From Nipponacmea schrenckii (lineage: Eukaryota > Mollusca > Gastropoda > Lottiidae): a stretch of DNA of 64,000 bases. Within the stretch, counting starts at the first letter, position 1. The number at the start of each line of letters is the position of its first letter. Of this stretch, positions 25,612-36,044 are shown in pieces. A model generated the notes under the pieces. It searched no databases and was not told the DNA's origin. It saw only the letters and a list, made by a program, of their open reading frames with translations. Location: positions 22,059,106 through 22,123,105 of the forward strand of contig JAUJPP010000005.1 in NCBI GenBank assembly GCA_030562195.1. Reading direction: 5' to 3'. A program made the position numbers and the translations under genes.

Positions 25612-27673
25612 GAAGACAATCCCTGCCATAATTAATCATTCTTAATGCTTAATTCGGTGATGAACATTAGTACAGTAAAATCAACATTTGTACGCTTAAT
25701 TTGACATTCGTTCACTAAATTCATAATTTGTTGTTCAAAATTTATCATTCGAATAAAGAATATTACTGAACAAATTAACGATTTAGCCGAACTAATATTG
25801 CCCACTTCATAACGCCGCATGAAGTTTACCGAACAAATGTTGAAAAACATTTCTCGCATTTCATGAGAACATTATCATTATGACGACAAGTGGCGCTGCT
25901 CAATTTGAGTTAGGGGTTCGTTCCTATTTATTTGGTCAATTTTTATGGCCGGCCAGTGGCTGTGTACAAAGTAAAGAATCTTATTATGAATTCCATTTTG
26001 ATAAAAAGCGAAGATTTTAATCAAACTCTTGGTACTCTTTATTCATTGGAATGTGAGATTTTGAGATAAATATGGTGCCTATACCATGAAATGTTTTTAT
26101 AATGGCAAATTTTTGTACAGTCCACAGTGATGGTGGTGGGACAGATAATTTGATGGAATTTGCAAAATCCAAACCACATGGTTTCTTCAGACGTGTGAAT
26201 ATATCTAAAATTCCAATATAATAGTATTTTCATGCCAAGTTTAGTTACTGGCCAGATAAAAAAGAAGACTTGTTATGGCTCGTCGTCAATTTTTAATAGT
26301 CCACGCTGATGGTGGTGGGGCATAAAGGTCAGAAGCCACTATTTGGTTGGGATTCTGCCAATTCAAAATTATTCCCCACCACCATCAGCGTGGACTTTTC
26401 AAACAAAGGTCATTTTTCAAAAAATTTGCCATGAAGAGTCTTTATCACTGACTGGCCAGTCGCTAAATTTGGCATGAAAATACCATTTCATTGGAATTTT
26501 TTGGATTTGCATAGGTCTGAAGGCACCACATGTGGTAGGGATTCTACCAATTCCATCATCAAAACCACCCACCACCAACAGCGTAGACTGATAAAAAATT
26601 AGCCATATTTTATCAATTGGCCATGAAGAGTTTTCATCACTGACTGGCCAGTCACTACGTTTGGCATGAAAATACCATTACATTGGAATTATTTGATTTA
26701 TTCCCAGGTCTGAAGGTACCGTGTGGTTAGGATTCTGCCAATTCCATCAAAATTTATGCCTGACCACCATCACTGTGGCCTGTTAAAAAATTGTCCATTT
26801 TTCAAAAATTGGCCATGAAGAGTCTTCATCACTGACTGACCAATCATTAGGTTTGGAATGAAAATACCATTTCTTTGGAATTTTGGGGATATTCACAGGT
26901 CTGAAGGCGCCATGTGATTGGGATTCTGCCAATTCCATCAAAACATAGCCCACCACCATCAGAGTGGACTATTCAAAAATTGGCTATTTTTCTAAGATTG
27001 GCCATGACGAGTCTTCGTCTCGAACTGGCCAGTAACTAAGCTTGTCATGAAAATACTTTTATATTGGAATTTTCGATATCTTCAAAGGTGTGAAGAAACC
27101 ATGTAGTTGGGATTTTGCCAATTCCATCAAAATATCTGTCCCACAACCATCACTGTGGACTGTACAAAAAATTGGCCATTTTTCAAAACATTTCCTGGTA
27201 TAGGCACCATATTTATCTCAAAATCTCACATTCCAATGAATAAAGAGAACCAAGAGTTTGATTAAAAGCTTCGCTTTTTATCATAAAATTGGAATTCATA
27301 ATAAGATTCTTTACTTTGTACACAGCCACTGGCCGTCCATAAAAATTGGCGAAACAAATAGGAACGAAGCCCTAACTAAAATTGAGCAGCGCCACTTGTC
27401 GTCATAATGATATCGTTCTCATGAAATGCGAGAAATGTTTTTCAACATTTGTTCGGTAAACTTCATTCGGCGTTATGAAGTGGGCAATATTAGTTCGGCT
27501 AAATCGTTAATTTGTTCAGTAATATTCTTTATTCGAATGATAAATTTTTAACAACAAATTATGAATTTAGCGAACAAATGTCAAATTAAGCGTACAAATG
27601 TTGATTTTACTGTACTAATGTTTAACACCGAATTAAGCATTAAGAATGATTAATTATGGCAGGGATTGTCTTC
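25612..27673. mobile_element. 2.06-kb foldback element with ~640-bp terminal inverted repeats
   Basis: The left arm (about 25,612-26,258) and right arm (about 27,023-27,673) are reverse complements over nearly their full length. Ends read GAAGACAATCCCTGCC inward from each side. There is no coding capacity. The flanking bases CATTA (left) and CATAA (right) could be an imperfect 5-bp target duplication. The arms include inverted copies of the ~190-bp unit that fills the middle. The family is unknown to me; long arms with internal tandem units are typical of foldback-type non-autonomous DNA elements. Confidence 0.85.
26118..27200. repeat. ~190-bp internal units of the foldback element, 2 inverted + 5 direct
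   Basis: Each unit has a CCACCACCATCAGCGTGGAC-like core, a TTGGCCATGAAGAGTCTTC block, a CTGACTGGCCAGTC block and a GGGATTCTGCCAATTCCATC block. Direct units have their cores at about 26,376, 26,569, 26,760, 26,951 and 27,141, so the period is 190-193. Two units on the left (cores near 26,120 and 26,300) are reverse-complemented. Units differ from one another by roughly 10-20%. Confidence 0.88.
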
Positions 27674-27985
27674 CATAACTTTTTTACGATTTCCAACTGT
27701 TGATGGATTTTAACGTACACAGCCTGTATCACACGGGGCCTCAGTTTATTGTCCCACGCAAACGACTAATCGCTATTCTATATCAGTCTCTCCGACCTGA
27801 CAAGTGGAAACCGGAGTGAAAAATCCGAAAGTTTATCTCGACCTTTTCCGGGATGAATCCTCAAAATCTCCGAGCAACTCACCGAGCCACTGCGGCTCCC
27901 GCTAAGTGTAAGAGAATAGATTTTGCAGTCTATTGTCGTGTCTTCTGATCTTGCAGTTGCGCTTTCCCGCAAAAATCTAAAGAAA
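27674..27985 (-). repeat. 5' part of a SINE with tRNA-like promoter boxes
   Basis: On the minus strand it opens with a head containing an A-box-like TGGCTCGGTGAGTTG and a B-box-like GGATTCATCCC. The body shared with the copy at 13.6 kb follows (GGCCCCGTGTGATACAGG, GTACGTTAAAA). It stops abruptly at the foldback element and its 3' third continues at 25,515-25,611. This copy has the clearest A-box of the family. Confidence 0.78.
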
Positions 27986-30900
27986 AACAGACCTTTTTTT
28001 TATTTTGTTTTGATCACGAGGAATGTAGAATTGATGAACAAGTAAAATAATTACAAGAAATTTAACAAATTAAATGTACTTTAACTAATGTTGTGTATTA
28101 TAACCTTATTATAAGCAATTAAATATCAAAGGAACAGCAGTACCACATATATTCATCTCAGTGGTAAGTAATTTCTAGCTGTCCACAGTTTACGGTTGCG
28201 TCAATTACTTTATATTATAAATCAAGTCATCTTAATGCAAGCATGTACGGGAAATAAACCATTATATTCTATTTATTTATAATGACTATGTTATTATAAA
28301 CACTTCCTATTGTAACCAATTCGTTGAAAATTATGCTAATGGAAATCTGACGTGATTGGAAAGACAAAAAGGTTGCCATGCAGTTTCTTCCTACTATATG
28401 CGATAACAGTGGATCTGGATTTTTTTTCATTACGCCCATGGTCACAGTTCAACAAATTTAAGAAATCATTTTCATTGTATTAGAGACCCTTTAACATATT
28501 TACCCACGCAAGTGTATACTTAAATTCCAGAAAAACATGACGAAATTATGAGATTTAAAGTAGTTGCTTCCACAATATTTGGAAGTTGGAAACTGAACGT
28601 AATGTTATCTAATATGCCGATGTTATACATTTTGAGTGGTTCCCGACAACAAAAATCAATCGTAATTGCAAAATGTCACAGGTTTTTTTCAGACTCAATC
28701 CAATGGCGTGGTGTAATACTCATTAGATTTAATAGGCCTATCTGGCATGTCTTTTAGATTCTGACGTCAGTTTGAATGTGGCTTACTTTTGACAATGAAA
28801 GAAAGGTTGCTTTTTGATATTATTTTTTGTAAGTCGATATAATTAATAAAATTAGATGTTATTCTATGATTATATAGTGGCAGTAGAAAAAGTTCAATAC
28901 TTATGCGACATAATAAACAATTTCTACCTGCACCATTTGAACTTTGATTGTTATTTTTTAAATCGATGGTGGCATGTGTTGTGGGAATATAACACCCATA
29001 TTCTTTGATTAAAAAACTAGTCGAAAAACTGTCACAGAAGCGATGTACATGAAATTTACGTTAACCATTTGAAGTTAATAGCAGTCATTATAATGTATGT
29101 TAACTGATAAACAAAACGTAACTATTATTAAACACGACAGGTTGAAACATTTCTTAAATACCACCACCTTTTTAATGTCAAAATTGATTTTTTAACAGTC
29201 AATTATTTCATAGAGGCTTGTATATTGGCTTTAAAGAGAATGACTGGTAAATCAAACGATCTCCAAAGACTCTTTGATATTGGCCACTACGCATGTTAAG
29301 TTATTATTTCACACATTATGAGAGCAAATTAGAAAAATATTCAACTGCCCACACGTCGATCTCAATTTCGTAGTGTCGTTTGCATCAAGAAAATGTAACA
29401 TCTGAATCAATATGCTCAAACAAATAGATAAAATTTATTTATTTCAATTATACAATCAGTTGTGCATCTGCTACAGGTACTTCAAATTCGAGTCAAATCC
29501 CAGCAAAGCACGAATTTCGGTTGTGGTCCAAAGGCCGAATGTAAATGGATACTGCGTCTAACATGAACATAAAATTTAAGTTCTCAAGTATGGTCAATAT
29601 GAGGATATTCATCAGTGAACTTACCTGGTATCATCTAGTAACAGAATCCCATATCTCGAAAATTCATTTTAATTTTTGAAAAACGCTCAATCAATTTATT
29701 AAGCGTTTTTCAGTGATCAAATGCATTACTCCACTTTTTTGAAAGTGTATTCTTTTTTTTTTGTGGGAACAGGTATATTTACTGATAAATAGAACTATTT
29801 TTGGCCAAGTTAAAAAGCTTTAAATTTCATGTTTATTCTTAATTAAAAATAAATTCAATATTAAGAAAATTTGAAACAGTTAAGGATTCTATCTACCAGC
29901 TGGTCATTGACCAAACACTGTTTAATCGAACTGAGCCCCCTTGATTTGTCGAAAATTATAATACTTATTCGACCGGTCCAATTGATGTGAAACGCAATTC
30001 GATACGAGGAATTTCCACCTTGAATTGTTCTTGACTTTTATGCCAACGAGCAAATCAGAGCACTCATTTGACATAAGTTGGTAGGACACTACCAAAGACC
30101 ATCATCACGCAACAATTCGTGACAAGCCATTGTGGTCGCCTATCGTGAGTTTTTCTTTGGCTATCTTGAGCACGCATTGCTCCTTTTATATGTTGAACAT
30201 CCTACTATTCAAGTCCATATATCTTAAGGTGCAGTTCGAAGTCTTGTATGAGTTATTATTATATGATTTACATCGTGTATGGGTTGTTGCTTGTAATGAA
30301 TAATAAATCTTACTGATTTTATCAATAAGACATTAAACATGGTGCATTGCAATCGAGTTGTTTGATATTGTCGATTATTACGATTATATCACGGCAGATA
30401 ATAACAAAAAATAGCGCAACCGTAATCAAGTTGTCAGAGAGTGTTAAAATACAGTGATTTCTGATGTTAATCGACAAAATAAAGAGGATTGTCATGTTCT
30501 TTAGATAACCGTCGGGGTTTTATCTGTTTTCTATCCACTTGTATACGCAAGAATTAAAACAGTTGAAAACAGAAGAGTTCAAGTGAATTATTGCGCCTTA
30601 AAATTATCTCAATTATAATACATTAAAAATCGTATTGCCATCATACTGGCAAATGATGTTGTAGTACGAGAAAGGTCTTGGGGTATTAACATCGGAAGTC
30701 GAAGAATTCTTTATTGCAATGGGTTTAGCATGTACTGATGTTTACTATTTTACTTCAGCCAAATCCTGCAGAGTAATATAATACCTTTATTCTTTTTAAC
30801 AATGAGAATAATTATCATATCACCCAGAAATATGTTAGAGTTTATGATACAGGAATAAGAAGCTATATTTGAGATCAATGAAATATGAAGAACCGTTCAT

Positions 30901-31476
30901 TGCTTAAGAGAATTAGCCGTCGATTATTTCAGACCTTAAAACCTCGACTGTAATCATTGAACGTAAGTGGATATAAAATGATAAATGGTTGTATGTGAGT
31001 AGAATAAGAGTCATATTCAATTTAATACCAATTTAAATTCAGATCAGCAGACCATGTAAATAATACCTATAGCACGCCTGACGCTTTAATCTCAAAACCT
31101 CAGTCTACACTACAAAGCAATAACAAGCCCAATTCTATTGAAATATTTACCATCATATTTCTGTCTTGTTCCATGTATCTGGATCACATCATTAAAACTT
31201 CAAAATATTTACGGAAGTGTTGGTATGACAACACGTAAAACATGGTACGTAAATCTTCTTTGAAGAAAATATCAAGTAAAAGTTGAAGTATTTACCAAAT
31301 ATCAATATTTATAGCAAAACAGAAACCATTATCTTTATGAGAAGGAAATGAAGAATGCCAGTGTATCGTCAAAGAATAAATTGTTTCGAAGCCCGGCATG
31401 CCATCATGGCAAGGATGGTGAGTAAATCTGTTGAAATGATGTGTTCTGTAAGACAACACTGTCGACCATAAAAAAC
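27986..31476. other. no gene recognised
   Basis: About 3.5 kb of AT-rich sequence. A 69-codon frame at 28,548-28,757 has no known domain. A small hairpin (AAAACGCT... AGCGTTTT) is visible near 29,680-29,710. I see no RNA gene or element ends. Confidence 0.5.
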
Positions 31477-31484
31477 ATTTCATT
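31477..31484. repeat. left 8-bp target-site duplication of the hAT-like element
   Basis: ATTTCATT directly precedes the CAGGGCCGCACA end. It matches ATTTCAAT after the other end at seven of eight positions. Confidence 0.7.
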
Positions 31485-31929
31485 CAGGGCCGCACATGCG
31501 TATTTTCTCAGGGGGGTGACCAAATTTCAAAACCCCAACTATTGCAAAAGATGATAACTAAACCCCAACTTTTGTTGATTTTGGTGCCATAACTATATCA
31601 TGAAATATATGGAGACTTGGTGCTACTGGAGTCGCAAAATAGTCAATATATTGTTAACAATGTTAAGCTTATCCGTGTACATAAATTTTTTGCATTTTCT
31701 TGCCGCAATACAACTTGAGATGACTTCCAAAATATATATATATATATTTGTAGCTATATCAAATCAATGTAATCAGCAAGAAGGTTTACTTAGATTTAAA
31801 AGTGAATGGCTTTCTGTGACCCGATTACATGAACATTACTACTTGATAACTTAAAATATCCAAATAACAAACAAACTAGAACTGTGAACAGTACTGAGAG
31901 TGGCAAACAACCACTATGGGGCCACTTGA

Positions 31930-32690
31930 TACAAGGTCACGTGATATAGCCTTTTGAATTTTTTAACACTTAAAACAAACTTTTTAACAACCGTTATAAG
32001 CATATGTATGGACAGCTTAGGTCAAGTACATTTTACTTGAAAATTATTAAGGTAATTGAAGGTCAAGGTCACTTGATATAGCCTTTTGAATTTTCTTTAA
32101 AGGGGCACAGTCTTGATTTGTTTCGGACAATCATCCGACAGCCTCAAACACATGAAATCTTTTGTTTAGCTTATCAGAAATAGTCTACAGAGCTTACCTT
32201 TGAAATTTGAGCCTTCAAATCCATAGGTATACATATTTATCCGTGTTTGAAAATCATAATGTCTTAAGATATTATGAACGTCCCGCCATATTGGAAAATC
32301 AAAGAGTTATAAATAGACTACTGCGCAGGCCCACAATGATAAAACAAAAAGAAAGTACATGTAATAACAATTGTACATTTTGTCAACAGGACACACAATT
32401 TTCAGACTGACTGAAGACCAGTCGCGTACAGCACGGAAAAAAATAAAAAAGTGAAATTTTTTAGGTATATTTCAAGGTATTTTGCGTTTTTTTTAGAGCT
32501 TGAGTATTTCTGAGGACTGTTTAAATGTAACAAAGGCCCAAAACGACCCCTAAAAATCAAGATTGTGCCTCTTTAAAACTAAAACGGGTACAAAAAATTG
32601 TTGTCGACCAAGAACATTCTACTTGTAAAAATTCAGGGTCATTGAAGGTCAAGGTCATTTGATACAGCCTTTTAATTTTTTTTAAAAATC
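31930..32690 (+). repeat. ~130-bp internal repeat of the hAT-like element (three partial copies)
   Basis: GGTCAAGGTCACTTGATA with AGCCTTTTGAATTTT occurs at about 31,934, 32,061 and 32,648. A preceding block ending in ACTTG is also shared before the second and third. Once the MITE at 32,101-32,572 is taken out, the spacing is about 110-130 bases throughout, so the MITE inserted into an existing repeat. Confidence 0.7.
32101..32572. mobile_element. 472-bp piggyBac-like MITE with TTAA target duplication
   Basis: TTAA lies on both sides (32,097-32,100 and 32,573-32,576). Inverted ends read AGGGGCACAGTCTTGATTT on the left and AGAGGCACAATCTTGATTT on the right complement, 17 of 19 alike. TTAA duplication is the mark of piggyBac transposition. 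No protein is encoded; the frame at 32,207-32,410 has no known domain. Confidence 0.82.
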
Positions 32691-33227
32691 AATCGGGCTT
32701 AAAAAATAATTTGAAAATGAAAATTCTGTTCCCAACTAATTTTAGATAAAGTAACAAAGTTTCAAAAAACACCAAAATGGTACAAATCGAAGAAAAATTA
32801 GCGGACTTTTTGTTAAATGTCACCGTTCTGTGATAACACATAAAGTTTCACTTCCGGTTAGAATTTTTTCCTCTAATTGGGTTCTAATTATGCCTGATAG
32901 TTTATATGTATAGCTTTTGTACTCATTTCTTACATACACCGGAGGTTGGGTCACCCAACATGGTTCTGAAAAACCGTCTAATGAAAACAAAGGGTGACAA
33001 ATTTCTAATTTGCCACTCAAAAAAAAAGTCTAATGAAAACAAAAAACAATATTTTCCTGTTCTTCAAAGCTACGCTGGATCAAACTCGATATTGACATTT
33101 GGCCCTCAATGACTTGTGAGACAGGCGGTTTTATATATTAAATGTATATCACAGTATAGCACAAACCTGGCACCGGCTGATATCAGCATATCACATTAGT
33201 TGAGCCAAACTGATGAGCTCTCTGATA

Positions 33228-33420
33228 AAGTTGGGGTCACTCCGAAAAAATTAATTTGGGGTAACTCCGAGAAAAAAGTTGGGAGTCACTCACATAAAAT
33301 TAAGTTGGGTCACTCACAGAAAATTAAGTTGGGGTCACTCACAGAAAATTAAGTTGGGGTCGGTCCAGTTGAAGTCACCCCAAATAAAACATGAGGTCCG
33401 TGAAAAAGTTGGGGTCACAT
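33228..33420 (+). repeat. ~30-bp minisatellite (GTTGGGGTCACTC type)
   Basis: About six imperfect units of AAGTTGGGGTCACTCACAG with AAAATT in between. The frame read through it at 33,279-33,623 is an artefact of the repeat. A run of 13 C follows near 33,460, then more C-rich sequence to the element's right end. Confidence 0.8.
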
Positions 33421-33512
33421 CATCATTAAAGATGTTCGAGTTGGGTACGGTTAATGACCCCCCCCCCCCCGCACCGCCACCTCCCCCCCTCTTGTGCGGC
33501 CCTGATTTCAAT

Positions 33513-35782
33513 TATCGAAACACACTAATACCTCACTATCCCAAACATAATTTTCTTGTTCACACTACAATTCATTCTTATTCCATAATCATATTTTACT
33601 CATATGTTAAGATTCGTTTATAATTTATAGTTTATTCAAATCTCATTTATGTCCACTTGAAGCCGAAATTAGTGCAAAATAGGACAAAAACATCAATGCT
33701 TTTTGAATAGAAATGAAAGCATTGGGTTACTACTACATGTAATGACTACTTCTCAGGTGAATCCGTTATCATTATTCACTTATTATCTGTTCACAATTAA
33801 CTTGGGCTCATTCAACAAACAACAAATTTGTGGACGCTTGAATATGTTAGAGGTGATCTCAAACCAGTTTAATGATGATTGATCATTTCTTGAAGTACAT
33901 AAAGATGTTTAAGTGATGGAAGGCAAATGTGCCATTACAAACTCACACTTCTTTGCAATGAGGTGCTAGTAAGACGTAAAACTTATTCATTTACATCGAG
34001 TTGTGGAGGTGGAGTGATCATGAAAACGTACTGTATCACTACAATACTAGTTGCATTTAAATTTAAATATTCGAATTTCGAGGCCATGAGACGCCAAATT
34101 TAGACTCCATTTTTGATCACGTGACCAAATGACGTCATATGAATGAAGATGTAATAAAGAATTAAATTTGTATTTATTATCATTATCTTAACAATAAAAA
34201 AGAGATATGGTGAGTTAAAACTCATAATGTTTTTACAAAGTGTTATTTGAACATTTTATTGGTTTTTTTCTATAGATCCTTAATGGAATAACCAAAATGT
34301 CATTGTCGTTCTCGAAAATATTAAGGAATGTGGGCAAGTACGCATACGTGCATACTTAACAACCACAGCGACCGGTTATGTACCGAATTCACAGACTGGG
34401 TGATCAAAAAAAAAAGTTCAAACCTATTCCAGTACCCTGCCGAGGGAAATCCTGTCATAATGAGCCTAATTACGAGTTAATTAAGGACTTGTGGGACCAT
34501 CTGGTATTTTCCCCAGTCATTAGAACACCTACTTTCTATTGATATAAGTATTACCTGTCCAATTATGATATATATATATACATATGTATATATATGAAAT
34601 TAAGGGAACCCTTCTTTAAAACAGTACTGCATAGGAAATTACGATCATAATATGGACTGATTTTTGTACTCCCAATCCTATATTATCATTTGCTTTCAAT
34701 TTTATGAACAAATTGTAATATGACTTATTTTTGCTAAATTTGTATGTTTTAGTCAGCTAATACTGATACTAATCTGACATAGTTTTTTTTAGCATATCAA
34801 CCTACCCGCGAACAAATTTAGAATGTAGTTAAATGTTTTTGATGAAGAAAAGCCATTTATCAGTAACTTGTATCCGGCTGTTGAAAATGAAAGATGGCTA
34901 CAATGATTTGATAAAAGAATCTTGACTGTAATGGATGGCTTTAGATACAAATAACAAAATAAGTGCAGTTTAACTTGCAGACGTAATTTGGAAGTGGAGT
35001 TGAAAACTGATAAGGTATCGTTCACTTGTCAGTAGGTAGCAAAGTCAACATGAAATATCTTTAATCGATTTTTCAAACTAATGATTTAAAGTTGGTTTAC
35101 CATATTTCTAACCACAAATCGTTTGATAATTGTAATTGCCTATGGTGACGTGCAACTTTTGCATAAAACTCTGTTTCGCTACTATCAGTTCTTCTTTAAA
35201 ATCAAACTTTTTATGCACATTTAGACACTCTAGCTCAATATAGTTTAAATGCTCTTAAAAATGAGAACTGCCTCTGTCAATATGAATTTGTAATTGTGAC
35301 AAAATGTTCTGCATCCTGCTACAGAATAATATACACTTGAATGGTTGCAATTTCCACAAAAATCTTGAATTTGGTGTAATTTCTGAAAAAAAACGACACA
35401 TTTTACTAGCAACCTGTTTGACTTATTAGCTTTATATATGTTTTTGGTTTTCAAATATGTGATATCATAATTGAGGTAGGGGTCTTCAAAATGTTTTACT
35501 GAAATGTAGCGGCTGGATTTTGTAAGACAGTCGCCCTTGGATAAAATTTATCGTATTGCTTCATTACTTCCATATTTGGTTAACAGTCAAGTTGGCGAGA
35601 CCGGTTAGTTGCTAAAGATATCATCATTTCATAAAATTTGTAAAGTAATTTACCTCTTTTCATTGAATAAACTTTGAAGTAAGATCTTTCAGGTTTATAG
35701 TGCATCCAGATTTGTGGCAAATGCATTCTACAACCTATAATTTTTTCTTTTTAAAAACAAGAAAGCCGAGAAAAACAATCCA
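33513..35782. other. no gene recognised
   Basis: AT-rich sequence with a TATA-type dinucleotide microsatellite at 34,567-34,597. Minus-strand frames at 34,789-35,025 and 35,245-35,454 show no known domain. Confidence 0.5.
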
Positions 35783-36013
35783 GACAAATGAGCTTATATT
35801 GAAAACGTAATAGCCTTTTTAATTGGATTAGTTTATCCATAAACATAATATTGTTTTTTTAAAAGATGTTCCAGCAATTCCATTATCGACAAAGGGAAAA
35901 GGACTAATTTGTTGCAAAACTTGTTGAAATCGTCTCACGATCTGACAGTTTCTATTCCACCCTACCGGATTCAAATAACTTTTTAAAAATTAAACGTATG
36001 TTCGCATTACTAG

Positions 36014-36044
<31 letters not shown>

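Larger units (their letters stand above)
31485..33504. mobile_element. hAT-like non-autonomous DNA element, 2.0 kb, with 8-bp target duplication
   Basis: The ends are inverted copies of CAGGGCCGCACA. The flanks are ATTTCATT (31,477-31,484) and ATTTCAAT (33,505-33,512), an 8-bp target duplication with one mismatch, as expected for hAT transposition. No transposase is encoded. Inside are ~130-bp repeats, a TTAA-flanked MITE (32,101-32,572) and a ~30-bp minisatellite near the right end. A C-rich tract lies just inside the right end. Confidence 0.75.

Noticed and set aside
33279..33623. 114-codon plus-strand frame
   Set aside because: It is produced by reading through the ~30-bp minisatellite and the C-run; the proline run comes from poly(C).
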